From Alnus glutinosa (lineage: Eukaryota > Streptophyta > Magnoliopsida > Fagales > Betulaceae), in assembly GCF_958979055.1 (NCBI RefSeq), contig NC_084886.1, positions 50,675,654 to 50,739,653 of the forward strand: a stretch of DNA of 64,000 nucleotides, written 5' to 3'. Positions 36,558-47,399 of this stretch are shown piece after piece. Both the position numbers and the translations under genes were made by a program. Numbering within the stretch: the first letter of the stretch is position 1; each line of letters starts with the position of its first letter. The notes under the pieces were generated by a model, which was not told the origin of the DNA, made no database searches, and saw only the letters and a program-made list of their open reading frames with translations.

Positions 36558-37920
36558 GTGGAATTTTAAAGTTTTGCACTGAGGATCATATATGTAAAAC
36601 TTCTCTGTAATTTGATACTATAAAGATTTAGTCCTCGTTTAATTCGTGGAATAGACTCTTAGAATGGAATGACTATTCCATATGAATAATTATTCTTTTG
36701 TTTGGTAAAGATCTATTCATTGGAATAGTTATTCTCATTGGAATAACTATTCCCTTACGAAGAGGAACACCGATTCCTCTAAAAAATGAGACGAATAGCT
36801 ATTCCAATAGGAATGGACAAAAAAAAGAAAGAAAGAGAAAAATAGAAACCCAAACCCCCTACCGAGGGTGGTCGCACCACCCCAAGAGCAATTGGGGGTG
36901 GCACAGGCCACCCTCGATTCTCAATAGGGGTGGTTGCGGCCATCCACCATTTTTTTTTTTTTAATTTAAGTTTTTATTTTTTTAAAAAAATAATGTGGAG
37001 TTTTTTTAGTAATTTTGATTGGATTCCAATTAAAATGTATGTGTTGTTACCAAACTAAAGATTAGGAATAATCATTCAATTCCACTCTCTTTTATTCAGA
37101 ATGACTATTTATTTTCCCAATGAAATATTCATTCAGCAAACTAAACGAGGCTTTAATATTTGAATTGTTATTAATGGGACTATGTTATATTGTTATACCC
37201 TTGTAGTCCTTTCAATTAAATCTGTAATAGGATTGTATAAGACTCACTATTTTCTATTTTGAAGGATTATTAAAGTACTTAGATCTAGTATTTGCTACTA
37301 ACTTAAAATACAAAAAAAAAAAATAAAAAAGATAAAAAAAAAAAATAAAAAACTTATCATGTTAAATCTTGTTCTGTAATGTCTTTTATATATGAAATGA
37401 CTAGTTGTGGACAAGTTCTCAAATCCTAGATTCCTTGTCAACTTCAAAATATTATTCTAAGCATAATCAAGGATACATAGATATACTGAACGTAGGATAT
37501 ATCATTGTCTAAAGTTATAAAATACTAGAGTAATTTTCATGCACGCTGAAATAGTAAATCAATTTCTTTATCATATATGATATTTAGATTTGAAGAAGTC
37601 GGGATTATGGTTTTGTGTTATTTAAAGTTATTAATCTTGCTCTCCTGTGTCATCACATAAATTGGCATATATATGTTTAGATTCAACATATTGTACAAGT
37701 TATAGGTACACATAAGTCTCCTAATTTTTAGCTTAAGAAATCATTTTAAAGTGTTTGTACGAGGGATTATTTTATATGATAATATCTTACAAAACATTAG
37801 TTGATGCTTGCTGAAAATACAAGTCTTTTAGTTAATTCAATATTTTGTACACCAAAATTTACTATCTTTGGAATATCCTCTAAATCTATTTTTGTGATCC
37901 AATTTACGAAGGAAGTACTA
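36558..37920. repeat. Left arm of a large inverted repeat
   Basis: After removing the MITE at 36631-37152, about 845 bp remain. They match the reverse complement of 38639-39490 almost throughout; for example GGAAGTACTA here matches TAGTACTTCC there, and both arms share ACAAGTTATAGGTACAC and ATGACTAGTTGTGGACAAG in opposite orientation. Substitutions and short indels are scattered along the arm. Confidence 0.9.
36631..37152. mobile_element. PIF/Harbinger-like MITE, copy 2 (TTA target duplication)
   Basis: Same family as 7407-8123. The left end is GTCCTCGTTTAATTCG; the right end, read inward, is AGCCTCGTTTAGTTTGC. TTA flanks it at 36628-36630 and 37153-37155. The opposite arm of the inverted repeat (near 39405-39425) has the uninterrupted sequence with a single TTA, so both the boundaries and the target duplication are supported by an empty site. 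The GC-rich palindromic core is at about 36860-36945. Confidence 0.85.
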
Positions 37921-38638
37921 TTAAATTTTTTTTAAGATGACTCTGCGTATCATTGTACTTTTGGGTGGAATACCATTGGGTGTGGCAACCTATGACAACC
38001 AAGACTTTTGGGCCAGTGGGTTTATGTGTGCTTTGAATAGTTTACAGATAAAAATATTATAACAAATAAGAATTATATATATGTATTCTTCATTCATAGC
38101 ATGTAAGTTTTATCTACCACTGGCCCACTTCCGCATTTTTATCATGAGCGGCGCACGTTAGGCTCGTCCAAATGACTGATCCCAAAAGACCCATAGGCTC
38201 ATCCTGTCGTCATAGGGAAGAGCTACCAGGTTAGGAAACTCCCTAGGTGAGGACCCTCTGGCCGATAGCTTCTTTTGGTGTGGTCGCCTCGCTACCCATC
38301 ATCATCATAAGATCCGAATCATATCATTATGGTACCGTGGGATAATACTTTGTGTGATGCGCAAAAAACATACATTCATGTAAGAAGGATCATTTCATTA
38401 ACATTCATTCATGTATAACATAAACATTTTTTGAAAGCTTTAAATCTTCTCCATCATCACATAGATCCTCAATCATACTTTGCCATAGGAGAATCATCAT
38501 AAGTAAAATAAAGGTTAGGTAATATTAAGGTTTTGGAAAAATATCCTCGACCTTCTTTTTGGAAAAATAAGTTTTTAATAAAATAAGGTCGGAGTTTTTA
38601 AAGTTGTGTTCCCTTACCTGGTGCTTTTTGAATGCGAC
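37921..38638. other. Spacer of the large inverted repeat
   Basis: About 718 bp of unique sequence between the arms, less AT-rich near 38120-38300. It contains CCAGTGGGTTTATG (38015) and CATAAAC-like and TGGCCCAC strings, giving weak local pairing. No open frame of note. Function unknown. Confidence 0.5.
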
Positions 38639-39490
38639 TAGTACTTCCTTCATAAATTGGATCACAAAAATAAATCTAAAGGATATTCCAAAGATTAGTA
38701 AATTTTGGTGTACAAAATATTGAATTAACTAAAAGACTATTGTCTTATCAGCAAGCATCAACCAATGTTTTGTAAGATATTGTCATATAAAATAATCTTT
38801 CGTACTAATACTTTAAAATGATTTCTTAAGCTAAAAACTAGGGGACTTACGTGTACCTATAACTTGTACAATATGTTAAATTTAAACATATATATACCAA
38901 TTTATGTGATGACACAGGAAAGTAAGAATAATAACTTCAAATAACAGAAAGCGATAATCCCAACTTCTTCAAATCTAAATATCATATAGGACAAAGAAAT
39001 TGATTTACTATTTCCGCGTGCATGAAAATGACTCTAGTGTTTTATAACTTCAGACAATGATATATCCTACGTTCAGTGTATCTATGTATCTTCTCTTTGA
39101 TTATGCTTAAGATAAGATTTTGTAGTTGATAAGGAATCTAGGATTTGAGAACTTGTCCACAACTAGTCATTTCATATATAAAAGACATTACAGGACAAGA
39201 TTTAACATGATCAGTTTGTTTTGTTTTTTTTTTTTTTTTTTTTTTGTTTTTGTTTTTTTTTTTTTTTTTTGTATTTTAAGTTGGTAGCAAATACTAGAGT
39301 TAAGTACTTTAATAATCCTTCAAAACAGAATATAGTGACTTTTATACAATCCTATTACAGATTTAATTTAAAGAACTACAAGAGTATAATATAGTCCAAT
39401 TAATAACAATCAAGATATTAAGTTTTAATAGTATCAAATTACAGAGAAGTTTTACATATCTGATCCTTGGTGCAAAACTTTAAAATTCCA
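38639..39490. repeat. Right arm of the large inverted repeat
   Basis: Reverse-complement partner of 36558-37920 without the MITE. It contains long T tracts at 39224-39245 and 39254-39270 where the other arm has A tracts (37312-37350). The pair could form a hairpin with a stem of about 850 bp if transcribed through. Confidence 0.9.
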
Positions 39491-40064
39491 TAAATCATAA
39501 ATCATGTGGGTAATAAAAGAAAAGCAATTTTTTAAGAACACATATAGCATATACACGTGAGTTTGCAAGGAGGTGTTATTTATGATTTCTCTTCAAGTTT
39601 TTTCACAAGCTAAGAGGTTTAATGTAATGGGTATGTTTAAAAAGTGCTATTCATATTCTATGGGTAACATGATTTTCTAATTGGGTCTCAAAGAAACAAT
39701 TTTTTTTTTTTGTTAATAAGTTATACGCACCGTTTTATCCAATTGTAATACACACAGTTTTATCTTGTTGGGCTTGGATTGTAACACATCTTATGGGTTT
39801 GGGTTAGTAGATTTGTTAGGAAAAAAGAAGGGGTATAAAAGCCCAATATATCAGTGGGTTGGGTTATCGATTGTATGAAGAGTTTTGAAACTGTTCCTTG
39901 GAGCTAAGGGAAGAGCTCAAATCTCCCTGTAATGGAGTCTTGCTGAACTCGAATCAGCCTATCTTTCAATAATTCAATACAATTTCATTTCTTTCTCTAC
40001 CCATTTCTAATCTTCCATCACAAATATATCTACAAAAATTCCAAAAAGAAACATTTTCATTACA

Positions 40065-40080
40065 ATAGGTATCGGAGCCG
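40065..40080 (+). other. Primer-binding site of the LTR element
   Basis: AGGTATCGGAGC starts 3 nt after the end of the 5' LTR and matches TGGTATCAGAGC, the usual complement of plant initiator-Met tRNA, at 10 of 12 positions. Confidence 0.7.
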
Positions 40081-40092
40081 TTCGATTCAACA

Positions 40093-41367
40093 ATGACGAC
40101 AATTAGAAGAAATATACATCCAAGCTGGCAACAGGATCAAAGGCAATCCATGGAGCACACTTGGAGTGCAAGAAAGAAGGAATCAGGAAGTCCTGTAAAT
40201 CAAAATGAAAGACACGCAAGAAATCCAAGAATGCAATTCCAAAACACGTATTCTGACGAAAGAAGAAAGAACGAAAGACAAAATGAAGAAGAGGATCCTC
40301 ACTGGCGACAGCAACAACATTGTTATGAAAAAAGAAGGTTTGGCAGAAGGTATGATGAGGATCAATGGGAAAGAAACCAAAAACCCCGCCCTGCAAGATT
40401 GGAATTTCCAAGATTTACAGGTAAAAATCCTAATACCTGGCTTTTTAAGGCAAACACGTTCTTTGAATATTATCGAACTCCAGTTTGGGACCGAATTCCC
40501 ATTGCTGTATTTCACATGAGAGGGGAAGCTGCCATTTGGTTTGGGAACGTTGAACGATGGGGGTTGATTGGCAATTGGGAATCATTTGTTAGCAAATTGA
40601 AGTACCAGTTCCGAAAGGAAATACAAGAAGAACAGGAAGAAATTCAAAGACTTCGTGAAGCAGAATACCAGTTCCGGAAGGTAATACAAGAAGTAAAGGA
40701 AATGCAAAAAGAAGAGGAAGCAAACCAAAAAGTGCAACAACAGATTTTACGAAGGAGGCAAATTGATGAGGAATTATGCCAGGCTATGGAGAAATTGCGT
40801 GAGTACTTCAGCAAAGGGGACAACTGTGTTGTGAATTCGCAAGATGTTACACAAGAAGATGCAGTCGAAATTCCTAATTTACTGAAGAGCAATGACCAGC
40901 AAACGGTGACCTGCAAATTGGACTATGTTCTTGAGCCTATGCTATATAAAGATGAAATTCTAGGGAGAAGAGAAATCAGGAATTTTCAAGAACTTGAAGA
41001 AGAACAAGAATCAGGGTATTTTCAAGAACCTGAAATTTTGGAGGATGGCATAAACAAATTTTCTGAAAAAAGGACAATTGGAAAGTTAGAAGAAGTTGAT
41101 GGTAAGGAAATTCAAGAACCAAAAAATGGGCAAATGAAGAACGATGAGTTTATTGACCCATATCCAAAAATCGAAACCATGGAGTTGAAGAAGGTACATC
41201 CAGTTCGTAAGCAGGATGATGAAGCTTTAAATTTTTCCACCGAGATTGAAGCTACGATCTTCTTCTTTTGGGGTGGCAGATGGAGCTTTGATCTAGGTAA
41301 AAAATCCTTATTCTTTGAGTGTGGTTGCTGGATTTTTGAGACGAATCAAGAGCTGCGTCGGTGCTAG
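40093..41367 (+). CDS. Ty3/gypsy-like Gag protein of the LTR element (424 aa)
   Basis: The ATG lies 29 nt after the 5' LTR, and the open frame runs 424 codons to TAG. Residues about 101-175 match the retrotransposon Gag core of plant Ty3/gypsy elements: ARLEFPRFTGKNPNTWLFKA, FFEYYRTPVWDRIPIAVFHM, RGEAAIWFGN. Next comes a Glu/Gln/Lys-rich coiled-coil segment (about 175-240), then an acidic tail. No CCHC zinc knuckle and no protease DSG motif were seen. The first 95 residues are basic and Gln-rich. The intact frame in an element with very unlike LTRs suggests either recent assembly of the element or selection on the protein. Confidence 0.8.
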   Translation: MTTIRRNIHPSWQQDQRQSMEHTWSARKKESGSPVNQNERHARNPRMQFQNTYSDERRKNERQNEEEDPHWRQQQHCYEKRRFGRRYDEDQWERNQKPRPARLEFPRFTGKNPNTWLFKANTFFEYYRTPVWDRIPIAVFHMRGEAAIWFGNVERWGLIGNWESFVSKLKYQFRKEIQEEQEEIQRLREAEYQFRKVIQEVKEMQKEEEANQKVQQQILRRRQIDEELCQAMEKLREYFSKGDNCVVNSQDVTQEDAVEIPNLLKSNDQQTVTCKLDYVLEPMLYKDEILGRREIRNFQELEEEQESGYFQEPEILEDGINKFSEKRTIGKLEEVDGKEIQEPKNGQMKNDEFIDPYPKIETMELKKVHPVRKQDDEALNFSTEIEATIFFFWGGRWSFDLGKKSLFFECGCWIFETNQELRRC

Positions 41368-42699
41368 GAAACGAAGCAGAAGAGTGTGATGCATATTTTG
41401 CGCCTTTTTGTGTTTCAATCCTTGAAGGAAGATTGGGTGATTTTTGTTATGTGGAAGCATAGATGGCGTTGGAAATTTTTCACATTCGTTTCTACCACTG
41501 GCTTTACAATCTCTTGTACCGGATGATGTTGGATGCACAGTTTAAGAGGCTCACGTTGGAAGAAGATGAAGAAGTCAAGTTACAATGGAACTGAATCAAC
41601 TGGGACTGAAGTTAGGTTTCTTCATGTCATTCTTTATACGGCAGAGTTCCATGGAGAAGAGACAACTTCCAGATGGTCCGAATGCACATGTTTAATGCAA
41701 AGTTTGAGTCACAGGAGGATCCTTTGTTCATCAATGTGAAGGGTCAAGTTCAGTGTTTGAATCGACTAGCCTTGAGCAGTGTGTGTGTCAAGTGATGTGT
41801 TGGGCAGTCAAGGTGTTCAAATGTTGGGCAGTGTGGCAACGTGCATGAGCAGATGGAAACAGAAGTAAAAATGAACACCTGGCAGGGGGTAACAGTACGT
41901 TGAAGTTGGGATTTAGCTAAGCATTAGAGAATTCTAGAGGAAGTGGTTTTTGGGAAAGTTTCAGTCCTGGTTCAATTGAGCATGGCTAGCTCCTAACGGG
42001 CTGATTATAATTAGCAAAAAGACCGACTGGGTATTTTTCAACGTGGAGACGTGCTTGAGTAGTAGACGGAAGCAGAAGTAAAAGTGAGTACCTGGCAGGA
42101 AGTTGGGATACAGCCAAGCAAAACACACCGTTTTGTATTTTGGAAGTGTAATCGTGCACTTCAATTTTTCTTTTTTCTTTCATGGAGTTACCATAAGCGA
42201 AGATGACAAGTCGCTGAAGTCGCAACAATAATTTTCCTTTTTACCCTCACCTCGTGGACAAGGTGTTTTGAAGGAGTGGGTAATGTAAGGAATATAATAG
42301 TATAAAGGATATAACTGTAATAATAAGACTAGACTTTTGTTAGTTAAATAGTTAAGCTTTTGTTAGTTAGTTAGCAGACGTAGGTTCAAAGTATAAAAAG
42401 CTCAATGTATGAGAAAGAAAAGTTATCAAAAGTGTTGAAGTGTTTTCTTATGAATTATAATCTTGGAACCTTTTTGGGTGAGCTCGAATCATCCATTCTT
42501 AGAGCTTTGGCTGAGCTCGAATCAGCCTATTCTATCTTCAATCCAATAATCTACGTATTCTTCATTCAATTTCCGTTCTTTTCTCTATCTTTTAGATTAC
42601 AAAATACACAAACAAAATCCAAAAACAAGAAAGTTCATTACAGAATCAAGAACACCCAATAATTTCCGATACCCATCCAGTTTTCTCCAGAAAATTGTT

Positions 42700-42990
42700 C
42701 ACCAATCCAAAATCACAAAACCCAGAATGACCCGAATACAATCACTTAAGCAAAGCAATTAAACTCTTAAAAGAAAACAGAGAAGAAGAGATACCTGGTG
42801 GGTTCTTTAATTTCTTATATTTGCTTGCTACTGAAGATAATGTGTGGAGAAGAAGGGCCCGTTTGGGTTTAAATAGGAAGGAGAAGGCAGAGTTGGGCAA
42901 GGCATGTGACAGTATTTTTCTGAAGCATTGGGCATGGCTTTAACGTGGAGATGAGAAACTGCAATGCGGCGTAAGAGTTTTTCAAAGTGG
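42700..42990 (-). promoter_or_regulatory. Promoter-like segment cut off by the LTR element
   Basis: On the minus strand CTATTTAAACCC (about 42868-42880) is TATA-like. It is followed by a leader and CACCAG before GTATCTCTTC (donor near 42796). The sequence downstream runs straight into the 3' LTR end at 42642, so any exon beyond has been separated by the insertion. Confidence 0.3.
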
Positions 42991-43563
42991 CAATGGAAGA
43001 GAAGGCTAGCTGCAACGTGGAGGAGGAGATGAGGGGAAACCGGAAACTATGGAGGTTCCTAACGCCTGTATTGACTGTTTTAGGAACAGAAGAAATTTTT
43101 CTTTTCGCTAAAGCAGCAATTTTACCGTACATAACCCTTTCTTCAAGTTTTATTAATCATCATCTGTCTTTATCTGTTACCACTTCATGCATCCCTCTTC
43201 CAAGCAAATAATCAGCTAATGAAGTTTTTCTTGCTCGTTTTCAACTCATAATTAAGATTTTTGTTGATGCCCATGCATTCAATCGACCCAAGGCACCAGG
43301 GTGAATTCCAGAAACCAGCCATACCCAAAGCAAGAAAATATCAAGTACCCATTAGAGAAGAGTTCGCAAAACACCCACCAGCAAAGATTTATATTAACTA
43401 ATAATCTCCATCTTCGTCTAGAACTTCAACCAAAAACTCAATATGAACAAAATCCAACCACTTTTTGACCCTTCACAGACACAAAACCCGCCCAAAATTC
43501 CACGCCCAAACTATGTTAATGTGATAGGTCAGCCAAAAAGGATCACCAACAGAAACAGTCCCA

Positions 43564-46500
43564 TTATGCTATCTTTGCATTTGAGAAGTCCATCTCCGGA
43601 TGCTGCAGTAAATCAAAGATCAACTATCAGAACACTTGAAAACTTACTTGTTGAGGGATTCAACAATCAAAAGCTCAAGTATTTACCTCAGCCATGAATT
43701 TCTTCAGAATCTCTTGTTTCTGCATCTCATCACTAGTTGGGCGGCCCATAGACTTCTGCCTCTGATCAAACTGTAGTAAAACCACAAAAAGCTCTGGAAT
43801 CATAAACCATTTTCTCAAGAGCAAAACACACACCAACCAGAATTTTTTCACAATCGAAGGGCAAAACATAAAGAGTCTCAATGCAAGACCAAATAGTGTG
43901 CTAACTCTGTGAACACACTGCATGAGAGAGAGATGACTTAGATAGAAGTTCAATATGTATGTCTTCTAAAAAAAACCTTCCGCATGAGCAAGAGCAACTA
44001 CAGCTAGATTTATGCACCACCAACAATGAAGCCAGAAACTTGATATAAAAGGGGAAAAAAAAAGCATGGGGCTATTTGTGTGAGCAACGGCTCAATCTGA
44101 ACATGCCCTTCACGACATGTTGGGTTACTCAACCCAATGTACTATCAAATAATTCATACCCTGTACGATAATTCCAGAAACTTAGCATGAAAAACTATTC
44201 TCTATCACCATGAGAGGTACGTGCTTTATAGAACATGTTAGATTCCTCTACTCAAGGTGCGACCAGTTAATTTGATACCAAAATAATAATAATATTTTGG
44301 CCTACACGCAAAATTCCACAAATCCAAATTGAAGAAATTTAAATAAATAAGCTGATTTAATGACAATATATACAAATAACTCTTTTAAAATGGTTTTTTT
44401 TTTTTTTTGGGGGGGGGGGGCAGTAAAGATTAAGATAACAAATATAACTTCATGTAAAACTCCTTTTAGTAATCATTGTTTCCGAATCTGATCCCAAACG
44501 TATGCACACACAGAGTTAAGTAAACATGGCCATGACGCTAAATGGGTAAACAAATAGAACAGTAGGAAAAAGTACCAATGAAACACAAGCAACACACAAC
44601 ACACAACACACATGGAGATGATAGCCGAGAGGATAAATTGATAATAAAGCATCAATCATTTACCATCATCTTTTCGACAGTCTGCCGTGTCTCTGGATCC
44701 AGGTCAGATAGTTTGCTGGACTCAGGTTCAACTTTCTGCGTATCAACTTCAGGATCACCTTTCACCACAGATTTCCACCACTCCATTTGGTCATGCTTGG
44801 TCAAAAGAATAGAGACTGCATTCTGATCCTCTGTAACAAAGGAATTTATTGGTACATATGATGAGCAATTTAGATATTTTATTCACGGCTCTTGTCAAAG
44901 CAAGGGTCAGAATATTGGACACCAATCTCTGTCCAGACAACACCCACATACATGCATCTCACACGCACATGCTCACACAAATATGTGCACAGAATTGATA
45001 TAATTACTTTAGCCACTTAGTCATATTGATTGTGGGAATTACTAATAATTTCCATTAGTTTCTAACCTTCAACATTTAATCAACTTGCAATTGTTTTTGA
45101 GTAGACAAAAATAAAATGCAAGGTTCAACTAGTTCATGCAGGTATTTGTATGATAGCATACCTATGCTCCAATAACAATCATCAGGTTTGACAGACCGAA
45201 AAAGCTCCCCCTGCAAGTATTTTAAGTACATGAGCCAAGGTAAAAACAATCTGAACGTAGCATATCAGAAAGAAAGAAACAGCACATCAGATGAGTTTAA
45301 ACACAATAAAAACAAGCCTGCAAGCAGACTTACCTCAATTATTGGAGGCTGGCCCTTGAGTCCTACTTTGAGATGGTTCTTCTTTATTTCACATACAACA
45401 AACCTTGATTTAGTTCCAGTAGGCACTGGAACATTTAAAGTGACCTCTTGCAGAGTCTGCGTCCATGAGTACTTGTCCAGATCAAGGCCATTGCCTCGAT
45501 TTGGAACTGCACAGATATTCCCAAAAAAACAAAAAACAAAAAAAAAAAATTGTGAAAAGTTGAATTCAAAAATAGCGCATGATCAGTCATCAAGGGCAGT
45601 CTCTATTTGGAATGGAAGGCACTAAGATTCAGACAACCAATTTAGTAGTTCACTATTTTTCTTTTTTAGATAACCAATTTAACAGTTCTCTGCCACATCA
45701 GAAAAGTAACCCAACCAACCACACTCACACTCAAATGGTTACTGCCAGATGCAAACCATAAGACATTTATTCTGAAGTCTCAAGGTGGAAATGTTAAATC
45801 ACCACTTATCCTAACAATTTAAGCTCATAGAAAGAGGTAAATTTAATTATTTAATCAATACTTTAACACTCCTCCTCACGTGTGGACTCAAACTACTTTT
45901 TAATAGGTGAGGCCCAACACGTGAAATATTTAATTGAAATTGGGGTACATGACGAAATTAAGGTTCGAACTCAAGACCTTTGACTTTGATACCATGTTAA
46001 ATCACCACTTACCCTAAAAACTTGCACACTTATGATGGAACATTGAAGGATACATGCACTTTAGCCATAGGGCGTAAGTTCTGCTTATCTTGGTAGAGCA
46101 TAATGGCATATAAGGTCAAATTTTCAAAAGATAATAAAAGTTTCAATAACTCCAAAGGACTTCATTTTGTAACACTTTCATAGCAATGAATAGTCTACAA
46201 GACTACAATGAAACCAATACGAACATAATCAATTAAGGGGGAAATCCCTGTTATTTGTGGGACACTTGTTATTGAAAAACTGCCTTGATATCGAGACAAC
46301 TTGTGAAATGTACTTATTGGAGTAAAACAATGTCTTCAGATATTTTTTCTACGTAAATAGGGTGTGCATTGTTCATGAACACCGGATTTTTTTTCTTCTT
46401 ATTTGTTGTTTCTCCTTTGTTTCAGGGACAAGAATTCCTAAATTCAGCTTCCTTTCTTCTCTATTTCATTTCTTAGTTTCTTCAGCATCCAAGCAAACCA

Positions 46501-47353
46501 TAATATAATTACATAAAAACACAGTTTTTCTTGTTTTTGATTTAGAATTCCCATCCGACATTTCTTTCTCCTCCTCTCTCTCCCTCAGTTTTCCAAACCA
46601 CAAACAATAACCTTTCTCTTTTCCCTCAAAAATTTCCCATCAATGAAACACGAACTGCACCAACATTGCCAACATACCCAGAACATAAAATCCAAATAAA
46701 AGTTAAAAACTTCCGAAGTTTAGCCCTTTCACTATTTCACTTATCCTCTATCCCTCTACCTTATCTTTCCAAGCAACCAAACAAAGCACATATTTTAACA
46801 CCACAAAAATTCAAAACAACAATCAGAGAAAAAATTAAAGCTTTTAAATTTCATTCCCGCATTCCCCCTCAGTTTTCTCATCAGCCAAACAAAGCACAGA
46901 ACAAAAAATTCTAGGGTAAAATACAAACACGGTAAAAGTGATTGGAAAAGAACAATCGGTACCTCTTAAACCACTCTTCTCCTCCTCCGTCTTATCCACC
47001 TCCATCGCCTCCACCTTCTCCTCCTCCACCACCTTCTTCTCCTTTTCCTTCTTCTCCACCTCCTTCTTTTCCTTTTCCTTCTTCTCCACCTCCATTGCCG
47101 CCTTCTCCTCCGCCTCCGCCTTCTTCCTCTTCCTCCTCTTCTCCTTCGAAACCTTCAACGCCGCGACGATCTCCTCCTCCGCCGTGTCCCGCTCCAGAAA
47201 GTCGCTCTCCTCGCCGAGAAAGTCGAACACTTTCTCCAAAAACCCTACCGGCCTCGATGGATCCAAGCTCGCGCTAAACGATGCCGTCCTCGCCGAAGAC
47301 GGCGATGGCTTAGCGTTGTCTTGGTCTTCTTGGAAATCGGAGATTATCGCCAT
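43564..47353 (-). CDS. BOB1: BOBBER1-type NudC-domain co-chaperone (complete, 300 aa)
   Basis: Cytosolic NudC-family small heat-shock-like protein with chaperone activity; in Arabidopsis BOB1 is needed for development and heat tolerance. Minus-strand exons: 47353-46963, 45506-45334, 45210-45162, 44830-44664, 43770-43687, 43602-43564; all GT-AG, total 903 nt including TAA. The N-terminal NudC dimerisation helix is at about 37-68 ([20 protein letters not shown]). A Lys/Glu-rich coiled coil follows at about 70-125 with repeated EKKEKEKK units. The CS domain spans about 140-230 ([20 protein letters not shown], then [20 protein letters not shown], then DDCYWSIED). The C-terminal signature is [12 protein letters not shown], then [16 protein letters not shown], then [12 protein letters not shown]. 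Length is close to the usual 300-305. Intron 1 carries a truncated TRIM. Exons 5-6 are duplicated at 30.7-30.9 kb. Confidence 0.95.
45792..46024 (-). mobile_element. Truncated TRIM in BOBBER1 intron 1
   Basis: Minus-strand order: the last 30 bp or so of a 5' LTR (to 45995); a TGGTATCAAAGTC primer-binding site (45982-45994); a short interior with TTCGAACC; a purine tract GAGGAGGAG; and a 77-bp 3' LTR (45868-45792) that starts TGTTAAAG and ends TTTAACA. The 5' LTR is cut short, so it is an old copy. It lies in the same orientation as the host gene. Confidence 0.75.
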
Positions 47354-47399
47354 AGGTGCGACCGTAAAGAGTATGAGCTACTGAGCTGACTCGGTTCGC

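Larger units (their letters stand above)
39711..42642 (+). mobile_element. Gag-only LTR retrotransposon with mismatched LTRs
   Basis: The 5' LTR runs 39711-40064 (starts TGTTAATAAG, ends CATTACA) and the 3' LTR 42284-42642 (starts TGTAAGG, ends CATTACA). After the 5' LTR comes AGGTATCGGAGC, a slightly altered initiator-Met primer-binding site. A purine-rich GAAGGAGTGGG precedes the 3' LTR. The interior codes only a gag-like protein; protease, reverse transcriptase and integrase are absent, so it is non-autonomous (TR-GAG-like). R/U5 regions agree in the two LTRs (GCTGARCTCGAATCAGCCTA), while the U3 regions do not resemble each other. No target duplication was found: TTTTT on the left, GAATC on the right. 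An imperfect internal repeat lies at about 41835-41910 and 42045-42110. Confidence 0.8.

Noticed and set aside
40103-40916. Several minus-strand frames of 90-110 codons
   Set aside because: Antisense shadows of the gag coding sequence.
46938-47384. Ser/Phe- and Pro/Ser-rich frames on the plus strand
   Set aside because: Antisense of BOBBER1 exon 1, whose Lys/Glu repeats read as low-complexity protein on the other strand.
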